DNA of 64,000 bases from Marinomonas profundimaris (GTDB lineage Bacteria > Pseudomonadota > Gammaproteobacteria > Pseudomonadales > Marinomonadaceae). The position numbers and the translations under genes are program-made. The first letter of the stretch is position 1; each line of letters opens with the position of its first letter. Shown here piece by piece: positions 48,870-58,708 of this stretch. The stretch is taken from positions 124,001 to 188,000 of the forward strand of contig NZ_AYOZ01000056.1 in NCBI RefSeq assembly GCF_000508165.1. The letters are read 5' to 3'. Under the pieces are notes generated by a model. The model saw only the letters and a program-made list of their open reading frames with translations, was not told the DNA's origin and ran no database searches.

Positions 48870-49468
48870 TGGTGCCTTTTGTGAGTCAGATGTATTTTGG
48901 CGACTTATTGGCAGGCACTGATGAAGCGGGAAGAGGGCCGTTAGCAGGCGAAGTGGTGGCCGCGGCCGTCATTCTTGATCCAAACCGTCCAATCGCAGGT
49001 CTAGCGGACTCAAAAAAACTGAGCGAAAAAAAACGCGAAGCCTTGTTTGTGGAGATTCAGGAAAAAGCCTTAGCTTATGGCGTTGCCAGTGCCACAATAG
49101 AAGAAATCGACGAGATAAATATATTGCACGCCAGTATGTTGGCGATGTCTCGAGCGGTCGCTTTGTTGTCTATTATACCTGAGCATGTTCTGGTTGACGG
49201 TAATAGGATTCCGCCGAACTTACCTTGCCCGGCTGAAGCGGTTGTTAAAGGTGATGCTAGGCAGGCGGCTATTTCAGCGGCGTCCATTTTAGCCAAAGTC
49301 ACGCGTGATCGGGATATTGTGAAGGCCGCAGAAATATACCCTGAATATGGATTTGAAAAGCACAAAGGTTACCCTACGGCCATGCACCTTGACGCGCTTA
49401 AATCACATGGTATTACACCGATACACCGACGCAGTTTTGGCCCCGTTAAAAAAATTCTAGAGGGATAA
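48866..49468 (+). CDS. rnhB: Ribonuclease HII
   Basis: RNase HII nicks RNA-DNA hybrids and single ribonucleotides in DNA. The 200 residues have the signature [19 protein letters not shown] with the Asp-Glu pair, and VDGNRIP and [12 protein letters not shown] further on. It is coupled to lpxB by a 4-base overlap and followed 4 bases later by dnaE. Confidence 0.96.
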   Translation: MMVPFVSQMYFGDLLAGTDEAGRGPLAGEVVAAAVILDPNRPIAGLADSKKLSEKKREALFVEIQEKALAYGVASATIEEIDEINILHASMLAMSRAVALLSIIPEHVLVDGNRIPPNLPCPAEAVVKGDARQAAISAASILAKVTRDRDIVKAAEIYPEYGFEKHKGYPTAMHLDALKSHGITPIHRRSFGPVKKILEG

Positions 49469-49472
49469 TATT

Positions 49473-52400
49473 TTGTCCGCATCGTTTATACATCTACGAG
49501 TTCATACCGAGTTTTCTTTGGTTGATGGCTTGGTGAAAATCAAAGGGCTGCTTGGTACTACCGAGTTTATGTCTATGCCGGCCGTTGCGATTACGGATGA
49601 GAACAACCTGTGCGGTTTTGTGCGCTTTTATAAAGGGGCGATGGACAAAGGCATCAAACCTATTTGTGGTGCGGATGTTGTGATTGCTGAAGATGACGAT
49701 GTTGGTTCTCGCTACCGTCTTACTTTGTTGGCAACGTCTAACAAAGGCTACAAAAACATTATCGAAATTATTTCGAAAGGCTATCAGTTAGGCCAGGTTG
49801 AAGGTCGTCCAATCGTTCAGCGAGAATGGATTGAAGCTTGCAGCGACGATGTGATTGCTTTGTCTGGTGCCGGCTTTGGTGATATTGGGTTAATGCTGCA
49901 AAAAGGTCGACAAGAGCAGGCAAAAAGCCGTTTGTCTTACTGGATGAATGTTTTCCCAGATCGTTTTTACATTGAATTACAGCGCACTAGCCGAGCAGGG
50001 GAAGAGGCCTATATTCATTCGGTCGTGCCTTTAGCGAGCGAACTTGGTTGCCCTGTTGTAGCGACCAATGATGTGCGCTTCTTAAAACGTGAAAACTACG
50101 AGGCGCATGAAGCGCGAGTCTGTATTCATGATGGTGTAACTTTGGATGATCCGCGCCGTAAACGCCGTTATTCCGAAGAGCAATATTTTAAAACGCCAGA
50201 AGAGATGGCCGCGCTTTTCGAAGACATTCCCGAAGCACTGGAAAACACCGTAGAAATTGCCAAGCGTTGTAGTGTTGATGTACTGCTTGGCGAATATTTT
50301 TTGCCGGATTATCCTGTGCCAGAAGGCATGACGATGGACGAATTCTTTAGCAAGCTTTCTTATGATGGCTTAAAAGAGCGTTTCGACTTTTTGGTGAAAA
50401 AATACGGTGATCGTATTGAAAGTCGACGTCAAGAATATTGGGACCGTTTGGATTTTGAATTAACCATCATTAATCAAATGGGGTTTCCGGGTTATTTCTT
50501 GATCGTAATGGACTTTATTCAGTGGGCGAAAGACAACGACATTCCAGTTGGACCTGGGCGAGGCTCCGGTGCCGGCTCATTGGTCGCTTACGCGCTTAAA
50601 ATCACCGACCTTGATCCACTCGAATACGACTTGCTGTTCGAACGATTCTTGAACCCAGAGCGGGTTTCCATGCCCGATTTCGATATCGACTTTTGTATGG
50701 ATAACCGTGACCGAGTGATCGATTACGTATCACGTACTTATGGCCGTGACGCGGTGTCTCAGATTATTACCTTTGGTGCCATGGCGGCGAAAGCCGTCGT
50801 GCGAGATGTGGCGCGGGTGCAGGGTAAGCCATACAGTCTTGGTGATAAACTGTCTAAGTTGATTCCGTTTGAAATCGGCATGACCTTGAAAAAAGCACTA
50901 GAAGAGGAGCCAGCCTTACCTGAGTTTCTTGCTGGTGACGAAGACGCCGCTGAAGTCATGGAAATGGCGATATCGCTAGAAGGCGTGGTTCGTAACTTTG
51001 GTAAACACGCGGGTGGTGTGGTTATTGCCCCAACAAAATTGATCGATTTCGCGCCTCTGTATTGTGAAGAAGACGGTTCTGGTTTGGTGACGCAATACGA
51101 CAAGAATGACGTTGAAGAAGCCGGTTTGGTGAAGTTTGACTTTCTGGGTCTGAAAACACTGACGGTCGTTGATTGGGCGGTTAAAAACATCGATGCAATT
51201 AATGCGTTAGAAGGCAAACCACCTTTGGACATAGCGCTCATCGATTTGGAAGATAAGTCCACGTATGACTTGCTAAAACGCGCAGAAACAACCGCAGTAT
51301 TCCAGCTGGAATCCCGCGGAATGAAAGAGTTGATTAAAAAACTGTTGCCATCGCGCTTTGAAGATATTATCGCCTTGGTGGCTTTGTACCGACCAGGGCC
51401 TTTGGGTTCTGGCATGGTGGACGACTTTATTAACCGTAAGCATGGTCGTGCAGAGCTCGCTTTTCCACATTCCGATTATCAGCACAATGATCTTATTCCT
51501 GTTTTAGAGCCAACTTACGGCATCATCTTGTATCAAGAGCAAGTAATGCAGATTGCTCAGGTACTGGCCAAATTCTCACTGGGTGGTGCCGATTTACTTC
51601 GTCGAGCCATGGGTAAGAAAAAAGCAGAAGTTATGGCCGAGCAGCGTTTGATCTTTATGGAAGGCGCGCTGAAAAATAACGTTGATAAAGATCTGTCAGG
51701 TAATATTTTCGATCTGATGGAAAAATTTGCGGGTTATGGTTTTAACAAATCTCACTCCGCGGCTTACGCATTGGTTTCTTATCAAACGGCATGGTTAAAG
51801 AATCATTATCCTGCGCCTTTCATGGCTGCGGTTCTGTCTGCCGATATGCAGAATACGGATAAAATCGTTATATTCATTGAAGAGTGTCGTTCAATGAAGT
51901 TGGGCTTAGAGTTACCCAATGTGAATGAGTCTGTATTTAAATTCACTGTCAACACTAAGGGCGCCATTGTCTATGGGTTAGGCGCCATTAAAGGAGTGGG
52001 TGAAGGCCCAATTGAAGCCATTGTAGAGGCGCGAAAAGAAGGGCCATTCGAGCACATTTTTGATTTCTGTCAGCGTGTTGGGCGCAAAGTAAACAAGCGT
52101 GTTATGGAGGCATTAGTTCGTTCTGGTGCTTTTGATACGATTGGCCCTAATCGTTCGACATTGTTTGCTTGTATCGATGAAGCATTGAAACGTGCCGTGC
52201 AAGATGCGAAGAATCAAGATGCTGGCATGATGGATTTGTTTGGTATCGCAGTAGAAGAAAATACGGAGGACGCTTATAAGGAAATAGGAATACAGCATGA
52301 GTGGCCGCCTCGACAACGACTTGATGGCGAAAAAGACACATTAGGTCTGTATGTGACAGGTCATCCGATTGATGAGTACGAAAAAGAGATTCGTCGCTTT

Positions 52401-52949
52401 GTGCGTTCTAAGATTGTTGACCTCCAGCCAAAGCGTGGCGACACGCAAATTATGGCGGGTTTGATCGTAGACTTACGGATTACCAAGAGCAAAAAAGGTG
52501 GTAACATTGCTTTTGTTACACTTGATGACCGTTCGGCTCGTATAGAGGTAACGGTATTTCCAGATAACTACGAAAACTTTAAAAACGTCATTGTTAAAGA
52601 TGAAGTCGTGGTTGTTGAAGGCGAAATTACGGTAGACGAATTTCGTGGTGGGCAAAAAGTGATTGCTCGAAATATTCTCGATATTGCACAGGCCCGAGTT
52701 CGCTATGTTGAAGCATTGAGAATTACGTGGACCTCAGAGACAGTGACACCAACAGAAATAAAGACATTAGCGTCTTACATGGAATCATTTCGTGGAGATG
52801 GTTGTGATGTCGTTATTGGTTTTGATACGCCTCAAGCGTGTGGCGATATCCGTTTGGGGGCAAGTTGGAAAGTTCGTCCAGATGACGAATTAATTCATCA
52901 ACTTCAGAAACAATACGGTAAACAAAATGTTCAGTTAGTGTATACTTAA
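49473..52949 (+). CDS. dnaE: DNA polymerase III, alpha subunit
   Basis: DnaE is the replicative polymerase core. The 1158 residues match E. coli (1160). The N-terminal PHP domain opens HLRVHTEFSLVDGLVKI. The catalytic acidic motif is MPDFDIDFCMDNRD near residue 400, and FNKSHSAAYALVSYQTAWLK marks the C-family thumb/fingers region. The OB-fold nucleic-acid-binding domain lies near 990-1065. The start is TTG 49473 with AGAGGGAT upstream; this is 4 bases after rnhB. Confidence 0.98.
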   Translation: MSASFIHLRVHTEFSLVDGLVKIKGLLGTTEFMSMPAVAITDENNLCGFVRFYKGAMDKGIKPICGADVVIAEDDDVGSRYRLTLLATSNKGYKNIIEIISKGYQLGQVEGRPIVQREWIEACSDDVIALSGAGFGDIGLMLQKGRQEQAKSRLSYWMNVFPDRFYIELQRTSRAGEEAYIHSVVPLASELGCPVVATNDVRFLKRENYEAHEARVCIHDGVTLDDPRRKRRYSEEQYFKTPEEMAALFEDIPEALENTVEIAKRCSVDVLLGEYFLPDYPVPEGMTMDEFFSKLSYDGLKERFDFLVKKYGDRIESRRQEYWDRLDFELTIINQMGFPGYFLIVMDFIQWAKDNDIPVGPGRGSGAGSLVAYALKITDLDPLEYDLLFERFLNPERVSMPDFDIDFCMDNRDRVIDYVSRTYGRDAVSQIITFGAMAAKAVVRDVARVQGKPYSLGDKLSKLIPFEIGMTLKKALEEEPALPEFLAGDEDAAEVMEMAISLEGVVRNFGKHAGGVVIAPTKLIDFAPLYCEEDGSGLVTQYDKNDVEEAGLVKFDFLGLKTLTVVDWAVKNIDAINALEGKPPLDIALIDLEDKSTYDLLKRAETTAVFQLESRGMKELIKKLLPSRFEDIIALVALYRPGPLGSGMVDDFINRKHGRAELAFPHSDYQHNDLIPVLEPTYGIILYQEQVMQIAQVLAKFSLGGADLLRRAMGKKKAEVMAEQRLIFMEGALKNNVDKDLSGNIFDLMEKFAGYGFNKSHSAAYALVSYQTAWLKNHYPAPFMAAVLSADMQNTDKIVIFIEECRSMKLGLELPNVNESVFKFTVNTKGAIVYGLGAIKGVGEGPIEAIVEARKEGPFEHIFDFCQRVGRKVNKRVMEALVRSGAFDTIGPNRSTLFACIDEALKRAVQDAKNQDAGMMDLFGIAVEENTEDAYKEIGIQHEWPPRQRLDGEKDTLGLYVTGHPIDEYEKEIRRFVRSKIVDLQPKRGDTQIMAGLIVDLRITKSKKGGNIAFVTLDDRSARIEVTVFPDNYENFKNVIVKDEVVVVEGEITVDEFRGGQKVIARNILDIAQARVRYVEALRITWTSETVTPTEIKTLASYMESFRGDGCDVVIGFDTPQACGDIRLGASWKVRPDDELIHQLQKQYGKQNVQLVYT

Positions 52950-53034
52950 TCTCATTTAATAAAGCTATAGGACATTAAGCGAATGGCTTTTTGTCTTTTA
53001 ATTTGATGGCAACCAAACAGTAGTGTAATTAAAC

Positions 53035-53982
53035 ATGAATTTAGATTATCTCCCTTTTGAGCAGCCGATTGCTGAGCTTGAACAAAAAATTGAAGAGTTA
53101 CGCTTAGTCGGTAACGATAACGAAATCAACATCAGCGATGAAATCAGTCGCCTTGAAGACAAGAAAATAGCGCTGACTAAAAGCCTGTTTAGTAATTTAG
53201 GCGCGTGGGAAGTTTCGCAGTTAGCGCGTCACCCAAAGCGCCCATATACACTTGATTATATTAAACACGCTTTTACCGATTTTGAAGAAATGCACGGTGA
53301 TCGTCATTACGCTGACGACCGCGCCATTGTTGGTGGTATCGCGCGCTTAGATGGCCGTCCTGTTATGGTCATTGGTCACCAAAAAGGTCGCGAAGTAAAA
53401 GAAAAAGTATTGCGTAACTTTGGTATGCCTCGTCCAGAAGGTTACCGTAAGGCTCTACGTCTTATGGAAACGGCTGAACGCTTCAATATGCCGATTATTA
53501 CATTAATCGACACACCTGGAGCGTATCCTGGTATTGGTGCTGAAGAGCGCGGTCAAAGTGAAGCGATTGCCTTTAACTTGGCCGTTATGTCTCGCCTTAA
53601 AACACCGATTATCTCCACTGTTATCGGTGAAGGTGGTTCTGGTGGTGCGTTGGCTATTGGTGTTTGTGATGAACTAATGATGCTGCAATACGGCACATAC
53701 TCTGTTATTTCCCCAGAAGGCTGTGCGTCTATTTTGTGGAAAAGTGCTGAGAAAGCATCTGATGCAGCAAAAGCGATGGGTATTACGGCTCAACGTCTGC
53801 AAGAATTGGGTTTTGTGGACAACATTATCCCAGAGCCATTAGGTGGTGCCCATATTGCTCATGAGCAAATGGCGCACAGTTTGAAACAAAACATTCTTGC
53901 CGCTTTAGAGCGAATGGACGCGTTAACGACAGAAGAGCTATTGGCTCGTCGTTATAACCGTTTGATGTCTTACGGCCTGTAA
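53035..53982 (+). CDS. accA: Acetyl-CoA carboxylase carboxyltransferase, alpha subunit
   Basis: AccA forms the carboxyltransferase with AccD, giving malonyl-CoA for fatty-acid synthesis. The 315 residues match family length and open [20 protein letters not shown]. Core motifs are [32 protein letters not shown] and [15 protein letters not shown]. The gene follows dnaE after 85 bases, as in E. coli, and ends at a strong terminator. Confidence 0.98.
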   Translation: MNLDYLPFEQPIAELEQKIEELRLVGNDNEINISDEISRLEDKKIALTKSLFSNLGAWEVSQLARHPKRPYTLDYIKHAFTDFEEMHGDRHYADDRAIVGGIARLDGRPVMVIGHQKGREVKEKVLRNFGMPRPEGYRKALRLMETAERFNMPIITLIDTPGAYPGIGAEERGQSEAIAFNLAVMSRLKTPIISTVIGEGGSGGALAIGVCDELMMLQYGTYSVISPEGCASILWKSAEKASDAAKAMGITAQRLQELGFVDNIIPEPLGGAHIAHEQMAHSLKQNILAALERMDALTTEELLARRYNRLMSYGL

Positions 53983-53997
53983 TTTTTTTGTTATTCT

Positions 53998-54027
53998 AAA
54001 AAAGCCTCCTCTTTAGGAGGCTTTTTT
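53998..54027 (+). terminator. Terminator of accA
   Basis: AAAAAAGCCTCC-tcttta-GGAGGCTTTTTT, 16 bases after the accA stop; the end of the long plus-strand block. Confidence 0.94.
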
Positions 54028-54065
54028 GTTTGTGATTACATTAGGTGCTTTCTGCTGAGTTTAGA

Positions 54066-55382
54066 ATGACGTATTCAACGCTAAAATCCATGGATTCATT
54101 ATCCCCTCTTCGTTTTAACCCTGAATGGATCGATTGCCTATTTACACAGGCAAAAATCGTGTGGCTGGGCTTTAGTGGCGGAGTGGACTCACATGTTTTG
54201 CTTCATGCATTGATGAACCAACTTTCACATGAGCAAAAGCAGAAATTAGCAGCGATCCATATTCATCATGGATTGAGCGAGAACGCGGATGACTGGCTAG
54301 TGCATTGCCAGTCTGTTTGCGAGAATCTTGAGGTTCGCTTTGTTGCTGAGCGCGTACAATTAGAGACGCAAGCTTCCATCGAAGACGCCGCACGTAATGC
54401 TCGTTATCAAGCATTTCAACATATTATGGGTGATCAGGATGTCATTTTGCTTGCTCATCATGCCGCTGATCAAGTGGAAACTGTTTTGTTTCGACTGCTT
54501 AGAGGCACCGGTGGGAAAGGGTTGGCAGGCATGCCAAAAGAAAGGTTATTGGGTGATGGTCAAGCCAGAATTATTCGACCATTGCTAGAGGTATCAAAAG
54601 AGACAATCGAAGGTTATGCCCAGCGGAAACAATTAAAATGGATTCAAGATGAATCCAATAATGATGAGCGTTTTACGCGTAATTTTTTACGTCAACGCGT
54701 TATGCCGGTTCTTAAAGAGCGTTTTCCTAAAATGGAACAAAGCATCGCTTCCAGCGCCCAGCGCATCGCCACGGATTACAACATGTTGGCAACCTTTGCA
54801 AATCAACAGTTGACGCATTGGTGTAACGAATCGGGCGGTTTTGAATTGTCTTTTATTGAAAACAAAGCGCGAGACGAACGCTTGTTTTGGCTGCGACATT
54901 TTTTACAGCGTGAACACGTTTCGTTGTCTCATGCTCAGCTAGAAAGTGTCAATAGTATGTTTGCTGGTGGAGAAGACAGACATCCTGAATTTGTTTTTTC
55001 TAACGGACGTATTCTGCGTCATCAAAATGCCATCTACTTATTGCCTTTAGACAAAACCCCAATGCTAGCGCCACTTGTGTCTGGCGTGATGCTAAAGCGC
55101 GCCTTTGACGACGTAACCGTGTTTGGCTGCGATGATTGTTTTCTCGGTCAACGCCCTCAAGGAATTGCATTGCGTTCAGTACATGGAAAAACGCGTAAAT
55201 TGAAAAAGTGGCTTAATGATCATCAAATACCAAGTTGGTGGCGCGAGCACCTTCCTTATCTGTATCAAGGCGATACATTGGTGGCGATTGGTGACCTTTG
55301 GCAGCACCCTGACTGGCATGGAAAGGTTGAATGGTGTCGGGGCGACGAATTGCCATTTTTTATCCTTACTGGCAACACTTGA
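54066..55382 (+). CDS. tilS: tRNA(Ile)-lysidine synthase
   Basis: TilS converts C34 of tRNA-Ile(CAU) to lysidine, letting it read AUA. The 438 residues (from ATG 54066) have the PP-loop SGGVDS (37-42), the HHADQVETVLFRLLRGTG block near residue 140-155, and TilS-specific C-terminal domains with RPQGIALRSVHGKTRKLKKWLNDHQIP. The start is uncertain: the frame opens at GTG 54045 and ATG 54090 is also possible; none has a good Shine-Dalgarno. Confidence 0.94.
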   Translation: MTYSTLKSMDSLSPLRFNPEWIDCLFTQAKIVWLGFSGGVDSHVLLHALMNQLSHEQKQKLAAIHIHHGLSENADDWLVHCQSVCENLEVRFVAERVQLETQASIEDAARNARYQAFQHIMGDQDVILLAHHAADQVETVLFRLLRGTGGKGLAGMPKERLLGDGQARIIRPLLEVSKETIEGYAQRKQLKWIQDESNNDERFTRNFLRQRVMPVLKERFPKMEQSIASSAQRIATDYNMLATFANQQLTHWCNESGGFELSFIENKARDERLFWLRHFLQREHVSLSHAQLESVNSMFAGGEDRHPEFVFSNGRILRHQNAIYLLPLDKTPMLAPLVSGVMLKRAFDDVTVFGCDDCFLGQRPQGIALRSVHGKTRKLKKWLNDHQIPSWWREHLPYLYQGDTLVAIGDLWQHPDWHGKVEWCRGDELPFFILTGNT

Positions 55383-55471
55383 TTGAAAAACGGCATAATT
55401 AAAATCATAGGTATCTGTAATTATTGGTTTTTATTTGGCTGTTAGCTGCACATTTTTTTGTTTTATCTCGA

Positions 55472-55477
55472 TATAAT
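55472..55477 (+). promoter_or_regulatory. Probable -10 of the efflux triad
   Basis: A perfect TATAAT lies 72 bases before the DUF1656 start, inside the 167-bp gap after tilS. The -35 is only a T-rich stretch. A dyad CTGTC/GACAG occurs near 55520-55543, between this box and the start codon, and could bind a regulator. Confidence 0.45.
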
Positions 55478-55549
55478 TCTATTCTTAACTCAGACATACG
55501 TTTTCTAATGCTTAGCGACTGTCTAACGACTTAATCGGACAGGATATTC

Positions 55550-55756
55550 ATGATGCTTCAGGCTATTGTTTTTGGTGGGATGGAATTTAGCCCGTTGGTT
55601 GTTTATTTCCCCATTGCTTTTTTATTGACGGCGCTCACACGTTTTGTACTTCATCGTTTGGACTGGCATGATCGTATTTGGAAAGTGGCTTGGTTTGAGG
55701 TGTCATTATTTGTTTGTTACTTGGCACTCACGGTTTACTTATTAGGTGGAAGATAA
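55550..55756 (+). CDS. DUF1656 membrane protein (AaeX-like)
   Basis: The 68 residues hold two predicted membrane helices (about 13-33 and 47-65) joined by a charged loop (HRLDWHDRIWKVAW). This small protein accompanies HlyD/FUSC efflux pairs; in E. coli the AaeX gene is a member, of unknown role. Overlapping ATGs (55550 and 55553) are both possible. The HlyD gene begins 4 bases later. Confidence 0.8.
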   Translation: MMLQAIVFGGMEFSPLVVYFPIAFLLTALTRFVLHRLDWHDRIWKVAWFEVSLFVCYLALTVYLLGGR

Positions 55757-55760
55757 AACA

Positions 55761-56618
55761 ATGGCTAAATATCTGCGAATTCTTATCACTTTACTCGTTG
55801 TTCTGGCCGCCGTATTTGCTGGAAGGTGGGTGTGGAATGATTATATGCATTCTCCTTGGACACGTGATGGTCGTGTTCGTGCGGATATCGTAACTGTTGC
55901 GCCAGATGTCTCTGGCTGGGTAACAAGTCTGAATATCACCAACGATCAGGTGGTTGAGAAGGGCGAGCTGCTTTTCAGTGTCGATCAAAAACGCTATCAA
56001 GCGGCCTTAGATCAAAATAAGGCGAATACTGAAAATGCGTTGTATTCTTGGCAGTTGGCGAAGCATAAATACGAGCGTCGAGTTGAGCTACGACGCCAAA
56101 AAGCCATCAGTGACGAAGACTTAGAATCTTCACGTATTAGCACTGCGATCGCCAGGGCGAATTATGATTTAGCGCAAGCGCAGCAAGCCACTGCGCAGTT
56201 AAACTTGGATCGTACGCAGGTGTACTCACCTGTGTCAGGTCATATTATTAATCTGAATTTACGTGAGGGGAATTACGTTGGCCAAGGCACATCTGCCTTT
56301 TCCATCGTTCAGTCGGATTCGTTTTATGTGACGGGGTATTTTGAAGAAACAAAAATTCCTCTTATTCACTTGAATCAAGCCGCGAAATTGACATTGTTGG
56401 GCGGTGGAAAGCCATTAACGGGTCATGTAGCGAGCATCGGAAAGGCGATTGCCAATACAAACACACAAAGTAATGGGCAGCTTTTGCCGCAAGTCCAACA
56501 AACTTTCAACTGGGTGCGTTTATCGCAGCGTATTCCGGTAGATATCAAACTAGATCCATTTCCTGCTGAAACGCAACTTAGTGCAGGCATGACCGCCACC
56601 ATTCATCTTACTAAGTAG
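55761..56618 (+). CDS. HlyD-family membrane fusion protein (AaeA-like)
   Basis: This is the periplasmic adaptor of an efflux pump. From ATG 55761 it has 285 residues, with an N-terminal membrane anchor (8-24), then TRDGRVRADIVTVAPDVSGWVTSL, a coiled-coil hairpin (about 90-140), and lipoyl/beta-barrel segments (YSPVSGHIINLNLREGNYV). The family pairs with FUSC proteins such as AaeB, which exports aromatic carboxylic acids in E. coli. The frame is open from 55746, but the ATG fits the DUF1656 spacing better. Confidence 0.87.
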   Translation: MAKYLRILITLLVVLAAVFAGRWVWNDYMHSPWTRDGRVRADIVTVAPDVSGWVTSLNITNDQVVEKGELLFSVDQKRYQAALDQNKANTENALYSWQLAKHKYERRVELRRQKAISDEDLESSRISTAIARANYDLAQAQQATAQLNLDRTQVYSPVSGHIINLNLREGNYVGQGTSAFSIVQSDSFYVTGYFEETKIPLIHLNQAAKLTLLGGGKPLTGHVASIGKAIANTNTQSNGQLLPQVQQTFNWVRLSQRIPVDIKLDPFPAETQLSAGMTATIHLTK

Positions 56619-56631
56619 TAAGGAGAGCGCG

Positions 56632-58677
56632 TTGGAAATCGTATTTCGTAACCTGTTTTATCCTGAAAAACAGGCGGTTATTTTTGCACTAAAGGGCGTG
56701 ATTGCCATGGCAATGGCGTTAACGGTCGCGCTCGCGTTGAATCTGGATCGACCTTATTGGGCGCTGGTCTCTGCTATTTTTTTACAAATGCGTCCTGAAA
56801 GTGGTTTGGTGGTTGAAAAAGCCATTTGCCAAATCGTTGGTACGATTATCGGTGGCCTGTTTGGTATATTTTTACTTACTCAGTTTGCCTCTTATCCTTA
56901 TGTCGCGTTAGGCGTATTAACATTATGGCTGGGGTTGAATTCCGCCTTGTCAGCCATGGTGCGCCAAGCCAATTTTGTGTATGCGTTTGCCATGGCGGCG
57001 GTGACATCAGAAATTATTGTGTTGCTGGTGATGGCGAGCCCTTCTACTGCCAGCAGTCAGGCCGTGTTTGATGTTGCGCAGGCCCGAGTGAGCGAAATCA
57101 TTATTGGCTCTATCTGTGCGGGTATTGTCAGTCATTTATTTTGGCCCGTAAAAGTCAAAGATAGCCTGCAAAAACAATCGCAATCGGTAATTAATCAGAC
57201 ACTACACTATTTGGTAACCGAGCTGGACACCGCGGGTTCACACGAAGCGCGTCATAAGCAGATTGACGGCATTATGGCGACACTCGGCATAGTGAGTGAA
57301 GATTCGAGTGCCGTGACTTACGAAGGACCAAAAGGGCCTGGGCGCTCTCGTGCTGCAAATCAGTTATGCCAAAAGGTATTGTCTTTGCTGGCGTTGGTGC
57401 AGATTTTTGGTCGTTTGCAACGCCGGCATTCTGAATTAATGACACCAGCTTTGACCCAGTTGCTTGATCAATTACGCGCCGCATTTATCCGTATTGCCGA
57501 GTCCAGCGATTTTGATTACTGCTTAGAACAAGTGAAAATACTGCGTCGAGATCTGGCGGAATATCGAGCAAATAATAACATTGACGCCCCTTTTGACTCG
57601 CATATGTTGAACGTTGGCGCAGACATTACGGCTGATTTGACGGTTTTACTGCGAGCTTACAAGGCCTTAGAAGAACGCGATAGCACCTTGTTGAATGCAC
57701 CCAGCATGATGTCGTATCGCGACCCTTTGGCCGGATTGGCTATTGGTCTTCGTACCAGCGTTGTGTTCTTGATTGGCGCTTGTATTTGGGTTGGAACGGG
57801 TTCTAGCGCTGCGTTGATGATCATGATTTTGCCGGTGATTTTCTCGATTATGTTGGCAAGACTGCCGTTGATGGTATTGAAAGTTGTGTTGAAACGTCTG
57901 CTTATCGGCGTGATCGTGGCGACCGTTGTCGCTCTATTCTTTGCTTTAAATTTGTTATCACAAAGTACGGGACAGCTAGAGATTTTATTACTGGTGTTGG
58001 CCGGACCGTATTTTATTGGATTATTGTTGCTGTTTGACCGTCAGACCTTGCCTTATGGTTTGGGGTTTTGTATTCCCTTTTCGATTCTTGTCAGTCCGAG
58101 TCGAGATATGAGTCGCGCTTTTTCCATTGATACAACCTTGAGTTCCGCCATGGCGATCTTTACTGGCGTGTGTATTTTGTTTTGGGTGTTTCACTTAATT
58201 ACGGGGCCAAGTGTTCAGTTATTGGTGCATCGTATTTTCAAAACCACGTATCAAGATCTATTGGAAATGAACCAACAGTCCTCTCCTGCCGCTTGGTATA
58301 ACCGACGTATGGCCGATCGTTTATTACGCTTAACCAACTACGATCAAGGTTCTAAATCGCGTGCAATTACAGATCTCGCGTTGACGGCGCTGAATCTCGG
58401 TCATGTATCCATTCGTTTGCATTCTATCTGTGAGAGTATGGCGGGAAAAAGGCCGACGTCATTAGACGTTTGGCAACGATCATTGGCAAAGGCGTTTCTG
58501 TCGGCGAGTAAGGGTAAGCATGACCCACGCTTTGAAAATGCGAGTAAGGCGCTCTATGACGAACTCTCTAGTTTGGTTGGTGAGTCCAATCAACTTGAGG
58601 CAATTCAAGGTATGTTTCTTCGCATCAACCTCACGTTTGAAAGAAGCGCAGAAGCCATTGCGGCACAGAAGGTATAA
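56632..58677 (+). CDS. FUSC-family inner-membrane transporter (AaeB-like)
   Basis: The 681 residues have two clusters of membrane helices (about 20-170 and 370-520) separated by a soluble helical region, and a soluble C terminus: the aromatic-acid exporter FUSC architecture. The start is TTG 56632 with AAGGAG about 6 bases upstream. With the DUF1656 and HlyD genes it forms an operon like aaeXAB. Its likely substrate class is hydroxylated or methoxylated aromatic acids, by family and by the neighbouring van genes; that is inference, not proof. Confidence 0.85.
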   Translation: MEIVFRNLFYPEKQAVIFALKGVIAMAMALTVALALNLDRPYWALVSAIFLQMRPESGLVVEKAICQIVGTIIGGLFGIFLLTQFASYPYVALGVLTLWLGLNSALSAMVRQANFVYAFAMAAVTSEIIVLLVMASPSTASSQAVFDVAQARVSEIIIGSICAGIVSHLFWPVKVKDSLQKQSQSVINQTLHYLVTELDTAGSHEARHKQIDGIMATLGIVSEDSSAVTYEGPKGPGRSRAANQLCQKVLSLLALVQIFGRLQRRHSELMTPALTQLLDQLRAAFIRIAESSDFDYCLEQVKILRRDLAEYRANNNIDAPFDSHMLNVGADITADLTVLLRAYKALEERDSTLLNAPSMMSYRDPLAGLAIGLRTSVVFLIGACIWVGTGSSAALMIMILPVIFSIMLARLPLMVLKVVLKRLLIGVIVATVVALFFALNLLSQSTGQLEILLLVLAGPYFIGLLLLFDRQTLPYGLGFCIPFSILVSPSRDMSRAFSIDTTLSSAMAIFTGVCILFWVFHLITGPSVQLLVHRIFKTTYQDLLEMNQQSSPAAWYNRRMADRLLRLTNYDQGSKSRAITDLALTALNLGHVSIRLHSICESMAGKRPTSLDVWQRSLAKAFLSASKGKHDPRFENASKALYDELSSLVGESNQLEAIQGMFLRINLTFERSAEAIAAQKV

Positions 58678-58683
58678 ATAACC

Positions 58684-58708
58684 GGTCTAGAAACGTACTA
58701 GACCTTTA
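58684..58708. terminator. Terminator between the FUSC gene and the kinase gene
   Basis: GGTCTAG-aaacgta-CTAGACC followed by TTTAAT. It sits between convergent genes and overlaps the kinase stop codon. Confidence 0.7.

Noticed and set aside
50759-51415. 218-codon minus-strand frame
   Set aside because: Antisense shadow of dnaE with Ser/Lys-rich, domain-free composition.
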